Below are positions 7,759 to 15,558 of a stretch of DNA of 55,499 bases, piece by piece. Source of the DNA: an uncultured Clostridium sp. (GTDB lineage Bacteria > Bacillota > Clostridia > Lachnospirales > Lachnospiraceae); NCBI GenBank assembly GCA_947644195.1, contig CANRZB010000018.1:1-55499 (forward strand), read 5' to 3'. Position 1 is the first letter of the stretch. Each line of letters starts with the position of its first letter. Position numbers and translations under genes: made by a program. The notes beneath the pieces are model-generated. The model searched no databases. It had not been told where the DNA came from and saw only the letters and a list, made by a program, of their open reading frames with translations.

Positions 7759-8820
7759 TTATTTAACAACAGCATATAATACAGTCTCATGAATCGTATT
7801 ACTATGGTGCCTGATATAAAAGGAATACTCTTCTTCCATGGAATGTAACAAAAACGGAATTTCCCAAATATCCTCCGGTTTATGGTAAATGCTAATCGCA
7901 CAATCAGGATGCCATTTTTTTATTATTTGCTCCGCCCCCTTAAGGGCTTCCATTTCAGCACCCTCGATATCCATCTTAAGCAGCGTTACCCGTCTGCCCT
8001 CCAGGACTTCGTCCAATGAAATCACTTTCGCTGTCTTGTTCCCCATCTCACTCATACTAGACGCAGTCCCAAAAGCAATATAGGATATTTCCCCTTTTTC
8101 ATTCCATAACCCATAATTCAAAAACTCCACCCTCTCATCAAAAGCAGAAAAATCAATCATTTCATAATTATCTTTATCCATCTCAAAAGCATACACCTTG
8201 TCAAATTGATTATTCTGAAATTCAATAAAATCCCTTACCGTATTTCCATTATAGACACCACCATCTACATAAACGGCATCGTTTCTGACCGGAATAATAT
8301 CAGAAATAAAATACTGTCTTCCTGCGTGAATATCCGAATAATCCAAATGATTCTTCTTTCTCTTTTCTAAAATTGCATCAACAATCCGCTTCGACTCTTC
8401 ATCTGCTAACAAAGCTTTTAGTTGTTCCAAATTATGTTCAAACTGCATAATTCTTTCCGGTTCTGAAAACCCGGCAAGAACTTTTCTCAGATTCAGGAAA
8501 GAATATACTTTTCCAGGATATCCAAATTGTTTCAACTGTTCTACAATTTCCATATACCAGATACTGGTAATCAGCAGAATACTATCCTCTCCATCTTCTT
8601 TTAATGCCTCTATGCCCTCAACCAAAATATTTTGAAACTGTTTCGCTTTTCCCCACTTATTTTTATCATTATCAATAATATGCTTTATCTGAAATTTTCT
8701 ATTTACCTGCTCTAAAAATACACTGCCACAGCTCGACGCACCAAATAATGTGATCCCATCTGCGTTACTTTCCACATCTGTTACAAAGTCCTCCCAGGTA
8801 GCATCTAAAAATAGCTTCAT
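7759..8820 (-). CDS. FkbM-family SAM-dependent methyltransferase
   Basis: A 353-residue protein with two parts. Residues 1 to about 110 form a Rossmann-like fold with ITLFGASSCGSVFLE and a later ILLITSIWYMEIVEQL strand, resembling sugar-binding accessory domains fused to methyltransferases. Residues about 165-353 form the FkbM methyltransferase: VYVDGGVYNGNTVRDF is the SAM-binding loop, YAFEMDKDNYEM gives the acidic residue after strand 2, and TLLKMDIEGAEMEALKGA is the FkbM signature. Such enzymes O-methylate sugars or glycans; the substrate here is unknown. RBS is TAAGGAGAAT. It stands alone between the gap promoter and nrdG. Confidence 0.88.
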   Translation of the reverse strand: MKLFLDATWEDFVTDVESNADGITLFGASSCGSVFLEQVNRKFQIKHIIDNDKNKWGKAKQFQNILVEGIEALKEDGEDSILLITSIWYMEIVEQLKQFGYPGKVYSFLNLRKVLAGFSEPERIMQFEHNLEQLKALLADEESKRIVDAILEKRKKNHLDYSDIHAGRQYFISDIIPVRNDAVYVDGGVYNGNTVRDFIEFQNNQFDKVYAFEMDKDNYEMIDFSAFDERVEFLNYGLWNEKGEISYIAFGTASSMSEMGNKTAKVISLDEVLEGRRVTLLKMDIEGAEMEALKGAEQIIKKWHPDCAISIYHKPEDIWEIPFLLHSMEEEYSFYIRHHSNTIHETVLYAVVK

Positions 8821-8847
8821 CCCATTATTCTCCTTAAATTTTAAATT

Positions 8848-9378
8848 TTATTTCTCAGACGGCTCCCAAAAAACTAACCCATCCCCTTTCATCGACTCCT
8901 GAACCAAAATAGATCTCTGGTTGGAGGACCCCCGGAAGATCAATCCCAGATCCTTTTTTTCAATCTCAAATTCGCCATCGACAATGACATCAACATAGGA
9001 TAGCAGTTCCTTTGTCTCCCGCCATTCCCGCAACATTCTTCCCATGACATCCCGCTCAAAATCATAGCCGGTAAAGCACCAAACGGTCTTCTCCGGGTAC
9101 TTTTCATGTACCTGCCGCAACAACAGCAATAATCCTTTCTGATTCTCCTGCTCTAACGGTTCCCCACCGAGCAGCGTCAATCCTTTGATATAATCTGGTT
9201 TCAGATACTCCAGGATCTTCTCGATTTCTTTTTCCGTAAAGGGATCTCCATACCCAAAATCCCAAGTTTCCGGATTAAAACATTCCTTACAATGGTGGGT
9301 GCAGCCGCTGACAAACAGAGATACTCTGACCCCCGGCCCATTCGCTACATCGCATTGTTTGATATCCGCATAATTCAT
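8848..9378 (-). CDS. nrdG: Anaerobic ribonucleoside-triphosphate reductase activating enzyme
   Basis: A radical SAM activase that installs the glycyl radical on NrdD. The 176-residue length is normal for this minimal class. The cluster motif CTHHCKEC (C-x3-C-x2-C, near residue 26) binds the [4Fe-4S] used to cleave SAM, and LTLLGGEPLEQEN is the SAM-binding GGE motif. VWCFTGYDFE and VDVIVDGEFE are further family strands. The ATG has a GGGAG site at 6 bases. It lies downstream of nrdD, separated by about 155 bases with two hairpins, and is probably cotranscribed with it. Confidence 0.96.
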   Translation of the reverse strand: MNYADIKQCDVANGPGVRVSLFVSGCTHHCKECFNPETWDFGYGDPFTEKEIEKILEYLKPDYIKGLTLLGGEPLEQENQKGLLLLLRQVHEKYPEKTVWCFTGYDFERDVMGRMLREWRETKELLSYVDVIVDGEFEIEKKDLGLIFRGSSNQRSILVQESMKGDGLVFWEPSEK

Positions 9379-9441
9379 AACAATCTCCCTGTGCTTTTGC
9401 TTCGTATACCAAAATCAAACCGCCATAGCAGGAGCGCACCA

Positions 9442-9504
9442 TTCCTCTGTTGCAACAGCAGAGGAAAGAACACTTCAAGGATGCGCTTACGTGCATCCTT
9501 GAAG
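9442..9504 (-). promoter_or_regulatory. Two stem-loops between nrdD and nrdG
   Basis: Positions 9473-9504 form a 14 bp stem (CTTCAAGGATGC with GCATCCTTGAAG, extended by one wobble and one C-G pair) closed by a 4-base loop. Positions 9442-9466 form a second stem (TTCCTCTG with CAGAGGAA) whose loop contains the palindrome CTGTTGCAACAG. There is no T-run on the minus strand. Reduced read-through or processing that lowers NrdG relative to NrdD is a reasonable inference. Confidence 0.6.
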
Positions 9505-9534
9505 CTCCCAATATAGCAAAATGATGATACCTGT

Positions 9535-11661
9535 TTACAGGTGAAGTACTCTCGCACCTATTTCCTTCGTCTTTCCTACATTCCAGAAATTTTCCCCTAA
9601 ATATCCACAGGTTCTACGAGTAACGTTCATTTTGTTTTTATCTTTATTGTGACATTGTGGGCACTCCCACTCCAAATCATCATTAATTATAATCTCCCCG
9701 TCATAACCGCAGACATGGCAGAAATCCGACTTGGTATTAAACTCCGCATACTGGATATTGTCATAAATGAACCGTACTACATCCTCCAATGCCTCTATAT
9801 TATGGCGCATATTCGGAATCTCCACATAGGAGATCGCCCCGCCGGAAGAAATATTCTGGAACTGGCTCTCAAAGGAGAACTTGGTAAAGGCATCCACTTT
9901 CTCCCGCACGTCAATATGGTAGGAGTTGGTGTAATACCCTTTATCCGTCACATCCTTAATTACTCCGAAACGTTTCTTGTCAATCTCTGCAAACCGATAA
10001 CATAAACTCTCCGCCGGTGTCCCATATAGAGCAAAGCCCAGACCTGTCTCCAGTTTCCAGGTATCGCATGCCAGACGCAGACGCTTCATCAGACGCAGTG
10101 CAAAGTTAGTTCCCTTGGGATCCGTCTGGCTCACGCCAGTCATCAGTTTCGTTGCCTCATAGACACCGATATATCCTAATGAAATGGAGGAATATCCATC
10201 ATGTAGTAATTTATCAATGGTCTCACCCGGCTTTAATCTAGCGATCGCTCCATACTGCCAATGAATCGGGCTGACATCGGACAGTGTTCCCTCTAAAGCA
10301 CGGTGACGGCACATCAACGCCTCAAAGCACAATGCCAGACGTTCCTCTAACAATTCCCAGAACTTCTCCTCGTCCCCTTCAGCCACAATCGCAATCTGCG
10401 GTAGGTTCAGGCTGACAACACCCTGGTTGAAACGGCCTTCAAACTTGTATTCCCCGTTTTCATCTTTCCACGCTGCCAGGAAGGAACGGCAACCCATACA
10501 GGAGAATACATTCCCCTCATAATTTTCTCTCATCTTTTTGGCAGAGATATAATCCGGGTACATCCGTTTTGCGGAGCACTTCACCGCCAGACGGGTCAAA
10601 TCATCATACTTTCCACCTTTGAGACAATTGTGTTCATCCAAAACATAGATCAGTTTCGGGAACGCAGGTGTTACATAAACACCTTTCTCATTCTTGATGC
10701 CTTCGATACGCTGCTTCAGGATCTCTTCAATAATCATGGCATTTTCTTCAATATACGGATCTTCCTGATCCAGATACAGGAAAATTGTAACGAACGGAGA
10801 TTGCCCATTGGTTGTCATCAATGTATTGATCTGATACTGAATCGTCTGCACACCGGACCGCAGTTCATCATGTAAACGGTCCATCACAAAAGATTCCCGC
10901 ACTTCCTCGGATACGGAATCCCCATACTTTTCCCGATAATGCTGCTGATATTTCTCCTTGGTCAGACGCAGGTACTTGCCCAGATGACGAACATCCACAG
11001 ACTGTCCTCCATACTGACTGCTGGCTACCGCTGAGATAATCTGTGTCATAACGGTACATGCCACCTGGAAACTCTTTGGACTTTCAATTAATTTCCCATT
11101 CATTACAGTGCCATGCTCTAACATGTCTCCTATATTTATCAGACAGCAGTTAAAAATGCTCTGCAAGAAATAATCCATATCATGAAAATGCAGTACGCCA
11201 TCCTCGTGTGCCTTGACTATTTTTTCCGGCAGCAAAACACGCTTGGTCAGATCCTTGGATACCTCGCCCGCAATCAGATCCCGCTGGGTCGATGCAATAT
11301 ATGCGTTTTTATTAGAGTTCTCCTCCATCACATCTTTATTGCTGTTCTGGATCAGACTCATGATGGAATCATCGGTCGTGTTCGCACGTCGCACCATCTC
11401 TCTGGTGTAACGGTAAATAATATACTTCTTCGCCAGGGCATACTTATGCTCGCTCATCAGCTTCTGCTCAATCATGTCCTGGATATCCTCTACCATCAAA
11501 TTATCCGCATGCTTATTTTCAATCCCTGCCACAATAGCGTCGATCTTTTCCTCCGACACCTGCTCATAACGATCTACTTCTGCATTTGCTTTTTGAATCG
11601 CAACCACAATTTTGTTACGGTCATATTCTACAATTCGTCCATCTCGCTTCGTTACCTTCAT
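9535..11661 (-). CDS. nrdD: Anaerobic (class III) ribonucleoside-triphosphate reductase
   Basis: Reduces ribonucleoside triphosphates to deoxy forms under anaerobic conditions using a glycyl radical. The 708 residues match the family. Residues 1-90 are the ATP-cone (MKVTKRDGRIVEYDRNKIV), which senses ATP/dATP. The barrel includes VMTQIISAVASSQYGGQSV and CMGCRSFLA. The C-terminus has a zinc site with two CxxC pairs (CHVCG and CPQCH) followed by RRTCGYLGENFW, where the glycine after the cysteine is the radical site. RBS GAGGTAAACT before ATG. A promoter with NrdR-like boxes lies just upstream, and nrdG follows. Confidence 0.98.
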   Translation of the reverse strand: MKVTKRDGRIVEYDRNKIVVAIQKANAEVDRYEQVSEEKIDAIVAGIENKHADNLMVEDIQDMIEQKLMSEHKYALAKKYIIYRYTREMVRRANTTDDSIMSLIQNSNKDVMEENSNKNAYIASTQRDLIAGEVSKDLTKRVLLPEKIVKAHEDGVLHFHDMDYFLQSIFNCCLINIGDMLEHGTVMNGKLIESPKSFQVACTVMTQIISAVASSQYGGQSVDVRHLGKYLRLTKEKYQQHYREKYGDSVSEEVRESFVMDRLHDELRSGVQTIQYQINTLMTTNGQSPFVTIFLYLDQEDPYIEENAMIIEEILKQRIEGIKNEKGVYVTPAFPKLIYVLDEHNCLKGGKYDDLTRLAVKCSAKRMYPDYISAKKMRENYEGNVFSCMGCRSFLAAWKDENGEYKFEGRFNQGVVSLNLPQIAIVAEGDEEKFWELLEERLALCFEALMCRHRALEGTLSDVSPIHWQYGAIARLKPGETIDKLLHDGYSSISLGYIGVYEATKLMTGVSQTDPKGTNFALRLMKRLRLACDTWKLETGLGFALYGTPAESLCYRFAEIDKKRFGVIKDVTDKGYYTNSYHIDVREKVDAFTKFSFESQFQNISSGGAISYVEIPNMRHNIEALEDVVRFIYDNIQYAEFNTKSDFCHVCGYDGEIIINDDLEWECPQCHNKDKNKMNVTRRTCGYLGENFWNVGKTKEIGARVLHL

Positions 11662-11718
11662 AGTTTACCTCATTTCTGCATTGTTTTTCCCTGATGTCCC
11701 TCCCTGAAAACATGGATA

Positions 11719-11747
11719 ATTATAACATTACAATTTCAAAATGTCCA
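11719..11747 (-). promoter_or_regulatory. nrdD promoter
   Basis: Minus-strand TGGACA (11747-11742) and TATAAT (11724-11719) with exactly 17 bases between. The -35 hexamer lies inside the first NrdR-like box, so repressor binding would block polymerase directly. Confidence 0.8.
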
Positions 11748-11804
11748 CTATATCTTGTTATTTTCTTCCAAAAAAACCACAAAAAATAACTAAATATAGT
11801 GGAC
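11743..11804 (-). promoter_or_regulatory. Paired NrdR-like operator boxes
   Basis: Two inverted copies of a 22-base sequence (11743-11764 and 11783-11804) match at 20 of 22 positions. Each contains CCACTATAT followed by YTWGTT, close to the NrdR consensus ACACTATATATTGTGT. Box centres are about 42 bp apart, near four helical turns, as expected for a repressor that binds two boxes on one face. NrdR represses ribonucleotide reductase genes when dATP is high; the nrdR gene itself is not in the window. Confidence 0.75.
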
Positions 11805-11823
11805 ACCGCCATTTTTCTAAGAA

Positions 11824-11840
11824 CTACTCTTGTAGAGTAG
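11824..11840 (-). terminator. Short hairpin after mutY
   Basis: CTACTCT and AGAGTAG form a 7 bp stem with a 3-base loop immediately after the mutY stop. The following minus-strand bases (TTCTTAG) are only moderately T-rich, so termination is plausible but weak. Confidence 0.4.
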
Positions 11841-11841
11841 C

Positions 11842-12927
11842 TTACAGATTTTTTTCTTTCGATTGCTGAAATAAGTAATCCAGATAAACAGAAAATGCAG
11901 AAGGAATACTATAAATCTCCTTCAATTCTTCTAACGTACTGAAAACCCCATTCTCACGAAGCTGGTCCGAGATGGATGTCATATGGACGGCATATCCGAT
12001 CATATGCCATTCGACATGGCTAAAGATATGCTTTGCTTTCCCCAGCAACGCAATCTCCTCCGTTCCCTGATTCGTGATAACCCCCAGATCCTGCAGCCCT
12101 CTGCCAGCTTGCTCCGGGGTCAGATGCCCTTCCTGTCCCGGAAATTCCCATAAACCGGCTAACAGTCCTTTATCCGGCCGTTTCTGAATCAGGTACTTTC
12201 CCTCATATTCCAAAAGAAACACCGTGCGCTCTTCCACCTTTCTGGGCTTCTTGGCTGGTTTTACCGGATAGGACAGTTCCGTCCCCTCCTGATGAGAACG
12301 GCAATATTCTGCAAGCGGACACTGCTGGCACAACGGTGCACCGTTTGGCAGGCAGACCGTCGCTCCCAGATCCATCCACGCCTGATTGAATTTTCCCGGA
12401 TCTTCCGGCATGATCTCCTGCATTTCCTCTCTCACACGTCGCTGAAACTCTGTCCTGGTAATATCCGTCCCATCTGCAAACAAGCGAGTATAGATCCGAT
12501 ATACATTGCCATCCACAGCCGGCCATTTCCCGCCAAATGCCATAGATACCACAGCTCCTGCCGTATATTCTCCAACTCCAGGCAACGCCAGCCACTGCTG
12601 GTACTCCGACGGAAATGTACCCCCATATTCCGAACAGATAACCTGCGCTGCTTTTTGCAGATTGCGCGCCCGATTATAATATCCCAACCCCTGCCATAGT
12701 TTTAACAGCTCGTCCTCCTCCACGGAAGCTAGATCCTGCACAGTGGGCAAAGCCTCAAGAAAACGTCTATAGTACTCCTTTACCGCCTCTACCCTGGTCT
12801 GCTGCAACATTATTTCTGACAACCATACATGATAGGGGGAGGGGTCCTGTCTCCACGGCAAAACCCTGGCATGCCCCTGATACCAGGTTACCAGTGATTC
12901 CACAATCTCTTCTGTAATGGCACTCAT
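11842..12927 (-). CDS. mutY: A/G-specific adenine DNA glycosylase
   Basis: Removes adenine mispaired with 8-oxoguanine. The 361 residues contain the HhH-GPD core: LSEIMLQQTRV with the catalytic Glu, the helix-hairpin-helix LPGVGEYTAGAVVS, and VDGNVYRIYTRL with the catalytic Asp. The iron-sulfur loop follows as C-x7-C-x2-C-x5-C (CLPNGAPLCQQC with AEYC), one residue longer than the usual first spacing. Residues about 230-350 form the NUDIX-like C-terminal domain that reads 8-oxoG (YLIQKRPDKGLLAGLWEFPG). RBS GGGAGGAG. It follows the sigma-like gene by 13 bases, so they form one transcript. Confidence 0.96.
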   Translation of the reverse strand: MSAITEEIVESLVTWYQGHARVLPWRQDPSPYHVWLSEIMLQQTRVEAVKEYYRRFLEALPTVQDLASVEEDELLKLWQGLGYYNRARNLQKAAQVICSEYGGTFPSEYQQWLALPGVGEYTAGAVVSMAFGGKWPAVDGNVYRIYTRLFADGTDITRTEFQRRVREEMQEIMPEDPGKFNQAWMDLGATVCLPNGAPLCQQCPLAEYCRSHQEGTELSYPVKPAKKPRKVEERTVFLLEYEGKYLIQKRPDKGLLAGLWEFPGQEGHLTPEQAGRGLQDLGVITNQGTEEIALLGKAKHIFSHVEWHMIGYAVHMTSISDQLRENGVFSTLEELKEIYSIPSAFSVYLDYLFQQSKEKNL

Positions 12928-12940
12928 GCTGTACTCCTCC

Positions 12941-13822
12941 CTATGATCTGCCCTGCGCTACACGACTGGCATCTTCCGAAAGATCCATGATCTGGCGGAT
13001 CTCTTCGACCGATACCCTGGCGTACTCTGAAAGTTCCTGCACAGTCGGAACTCTGCCATTTTCCTCCGTAAGATATTTCGCCGATTCATGCAGCAAATTC
13101 GTTTTGGCAAGCATAGCCATTTCTTGCCCCTTGGATTCCGTTTCCTGATTGATCAACTGCTCCATGGCAGCAATCACTTCCTGCTCCAAAATTTTTAAAA
13201 ATGCCTGGATATTCGGCGTTCCATCCGGCAACAACAACTTCTCCCTGTCAGCCTCTACTTTTGCCATTCCGTGCAACAGGCCCAAATTTCCCTCTGCAAT
13301 CAATTCCTCGACAGGTAGAGAATACTGTGTATAGTTCTCTGCTATTTTTACGACCTGACGCAGTCTGCTCTCAATAATCAGGTCCCGGTACTGCTGCTCT
13401 CCCACCAAAAATTTTCCTATTTCTTCCATTGGCACATTTTGACGGTCGGATGGAAGATTTTGTAAATCCCTGTGATACCTCTGATGAATCTGCGAAGAAC
13501 CAGATACACTAGGGGATTTATCTCTCCTCCCAGTACTCTCTCCCGCCAGATGTTCTGTAGAATGATCGGCTGTTCCAATTCCTTGGGCATCTGCATCGCT
13601 TTCCACGGAATTCCCTGGCAAATCAGACGGAACATATTCATAACCCGGTATGTGGATCTGACACATCCCCAAATATTGACACACCGCCTGCCATTGCTCC
13701 TCCGATAATTCCATATCGCCCAGATACTCCTGCACTTCCTGTCTGGTCAACTGATTCCCCTGCGCCCTGGCAATCGCTTTCATATCCTCCAGCATTTCCA
13801 AAAATTTACTCTGTTCTATCAT
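12941..13822 (-). CDS. Sigma-70-like protein lacking region 4
   Basis: A 293-residue protein. The start at 13822 is chosen because GGAGG lies just upstream (a longer in-frame extension to 13870 lacks a site). The first 90 residues are helical, followed by a polar Ser/Gly/Gln-rich linker (about 75-130). From about residue 135 the sequence resembles sigma factors: YTQYSLPVEELIAEGNLGLLHG matches region 2.1-2.2, and GRVPTVQELSEYARVSVEEIRQIM matches region 3. It ends right after region 3, with no region 4 helix-turn-helix for -35 recognition and a weak region 2.4. It may be a degenerate sigma factor, a polymerase-binding modulator or an antagonist. Cotranscribed with mutY. Confidence 0.7.
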   Translation of the reverse strand: MIEQSKFLEMLEDMKAIARAQGNQLTRQEVQEYLGDMELSEEQWQAVCQYLGMCQIHIPGYEYVPSDLPGNSVESDADAQGIGTADHSTEHLAGESTGRRDKSPSVSGSSQIHQRYHRDLQNLPSDRQNVPMEEIGKFLVGEQQYRDLIIESRLRQVVKIAENYTQYSLPVEELIAEGNLGLLHGMAKVEADREKLLLPDGTPNIQAFLKILEQEVIAAMEQLINQETESKGQEMAMLAKTNLLHESAKYLTEENGRVPTVQELSEYARVSVEEIRQIMDLSEDASRVAQGRS

Positions 13823-13881
13823 ACTACCTCCATACCGGTCACAGATCTTTCCCGGTTCCTTTGCCAGCATCTGCTATCATA

Positions 13882-13981
13882 TAAACAAAAGGCTGCCGCA
13901 TCGTGCATACTGTCTTCCCCGACAGAGACCTCATACGAGGCGAAGAATCTATCGGACAGAAAACAGCTCACTGCGGCAGTC
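13882..13981 (-). terminator. Terminator of the secreted-protein gene
   Basis: A long hairpin with outer stem CTGCCGCA (13979-13972 on the minus strand) and TGCGGCAG (13900-13893), inner pairing around CCTCGTATGAGG, and a CCTTTTGTTTAT tail. The same GGCTGCCGCA core recurs in the zapA terminator near 30.87 kb. Confidence 0.7.
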
Positions 13982-14011
13982 TCCCTATTTGGCAACCCTA
14001 TCGGATTTCCA

Positions 14012-14608
14012 TTATTTTAACTTACCAGTTACCGTAACAGAAATGCTCTTCTTCGGCATTTTCTTTACTTTGGAAGCAGCCCATTTTGCATTGGCATACT
14101 TGTTCCAGGTATTCAGGCACATAACCTGTGTATTTTTCTGGGTCTTACCTGGATCTGGTGTCAGAGCAGGATTCTTGATCGTCTTTACGGTCTTGCCATC
14201 CATTTTCACAACAGCCTTGGTAACTTTTAATTTCTTTTTGTCCTTGCCCGGTAATGTGGTATCCACATACAGGGAATTCCAGCCCTTATCAGAAGCAAAC
14301 TTCTTTAAGTTCTTGCCGGTTGCGCTCACGGTAAATGTAAAACTTCCCTTTTTGAATGAGGCATTACTTACTTTGATCCCCTTGATGGATGCCTTTTTGT
14401 TACCGTTCATTACACCCTTAGAGCGGTTACCGGTAACATTCTCATCAAGAACACCATTGTAACCCTTAGACGCAAAGCATAGATAGGCACTATAACTCTT
14501 TGCTGCCTCTGCCTTCTTAGCGGCGGTAGGCGCTACCACAGATGATGCTACCACAGCTACTGCAAGTGCCAGTGATACTGCTTTTTTGGATAATTTCTTA
14601 AACTCCAT
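14012..14608 (-). CDS. Secreted basic protein of unknown function
   Basis: 198 residues with a clear Sec signal peptide: KKLSKKAVSLALAVAVVASS followed by an Ala-rich cleavage region ending AEAAKS near residue 37. The mature part is very Lys-rich and beta-type, with VSNASFKKGSFTFTVSATG and AVVKMDGKTVKTIKNPAL segments typical of small Lachnospiraceae exoproteins. It has no LPXTG, lipobox or catalytic motif. It has its own strong promoter and RBS (AAGGAGGAATC) and a long hairpin terminator. The basic charge would suit binding to teichoic acids or mucin glycans, which is inference. I do not recognise the family. Confidence 0.7.
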   Translation of the reverse strand: MEFKKLSKKAVSLALAVAVVASSVVAPTAAKKAEAAKSYSAYLCFASKGYNGVLDENVTGNRSKGVMNGNKKASIKGIKVSNASFKKGSFTFTVSATGKNLKKFASDKGWNSLYVDTTLPGKDKKKLKVTKAVVKMDGKTVKTIKNPALTPDPGKTQKNTQVMCLNTWNKYANAKWAASKVKKMPKKSISVTVTGKLK

Positions 14609-14683
14609 AATGATTCCTCCTTATCATTGCATTGTTTCTTTTGACGAAATCCGGCTAATGAGACCAGAATCGTAACTTTAGAC

Positions 14684-14712
14684 ATTGTACAATATTCTTG
14701 TACCATAGTCAA
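14684..14712 (-). promoter_or_regulatory. Promoter of the secreted-protein gene
   Basis: Minus-strand TTGACT (14712-14707) and TACAAT (14689-14684) with 17 bases between, about 75 bases before the start codon. The spacer has the inverted repeat GGTACAAGAATATTGTACA, a possible operator. Confidence 0.75.
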
Positions 14713-14864
14713 TTACCATTCTGATGAAAAACCGTTTTTCACCACTTCGCCTGGATCTAGAAAATGAGGAAATTCCGGGAATCATCCCCAGGAATTATCC
14801 ACGATGAACCGCGCATTTTCTATTAAGTAAAACATAGTCAATAGTTCTGTCAGAAATATGGCTA

Positions 14865-15371
14865 TTATCGTACTAAAACTTTGGTAATTTCTGCAATATA
14901 TAAGGTATGGAGATTCCCATCTGCATACCACTGTCCCTCAATCCCGGCATCCAGCATATCTTTCATAGATAACTCCGTTGCTGACATCGCACGGCACAGT
15001 AACACCAAATTAGCCTCATCAATATAGGGAATCCCATCTTCATAGCCTACATGCAGACCGGATTCTGTAATTTTATCCTCATCCCGTCCAGAAACCGTCC
15101 CCAGGAATTTCATCTCTTTCCGGTACGATTCCATCGGAAAACTGAGCGAAAACGTTCCCTGCGCATCCACAAATTCTTTGGTATAACGTGTCTGCCGTAT
15201 CCCGACAAAAACCACATCTTTTCCCCACATAACTCCCATACCACCCCAGGAGGCCGTCATGGTGTTTACCCTTTCTTCATCGCCGGCAGTGACCAGCATC
15301 CAGTCCTTTCCGATTTTTTCAAATGGATTTAGTTCCAACAAATCTGTCCCTGATGTCTGAAATGTATGCAT
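14865..15371 (-). CDS. Flavin reductase-like FMN-binding protein
   Basis: 168 residues starting at MHTFQTSG; GGAGG lies 8 bases upstream. The split-barrel flavin reductase fold is suggested by WMLVTAGDEERVNTMTASWGGMGVMW, where the NTMTASW segment is the FMN phosphate loop seen in this family, then VFVGIRQTRYTKEFV and GTFSLSFP strands. The later GRDEDKITESGL segment is also typical. Members either reduce flavin with NAD(P)H or simply hold FMN; with no cofactor-specific motif the substrate is open. It is divergent from the BrkB/YihY gene. Confidence 0.82.
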   Translation of the reverse strand: MHTFQTSGTDLLELNPFEKIGKDWMLVTAGDEERVNTMTASWGGMGVMWGKDVVFVGIRQTRYTKEFVDAQGTFSLSFPMESYRKEMKFLGTVSGRDEDKITESGLHVGYEDGIPYIDEANLVLLCRAMSATELSMKDMLDAGIEGQWYADGNLHTLYIAEITKVLVR

Positions 15372-15472
15372 TTGCTTTCCCTCCAATTATTTTTTTGCTA
15401 TCTTCATTCATTATATTCTAACATTCCTATTCTGGAATTCCAACCCTATGGCTAGACATTTTGGGAAAAATA

Positions 15473-15501
15473 GGGTAAGATATCAAGACTGTGCATATAC
15501 T
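15473..15501 (+). promoter_or_regulatory. Candidate promoter of the BrkB/YihY gene
   Basis: TAGACA at 15453-15458 and TAAGAT at 15476-15481 are 17 bases apart, roughly 80 bases before ATG 15559. Both hexamers are only partial matches; nothing better was seen in the divergent gap. Confidence 0.35.
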
Positions 15502-15558
15502 AAATTTTATCAGAAGTTTTTATTCCCAGCTTCCTCTGATATTGAAATGGAGAACATT

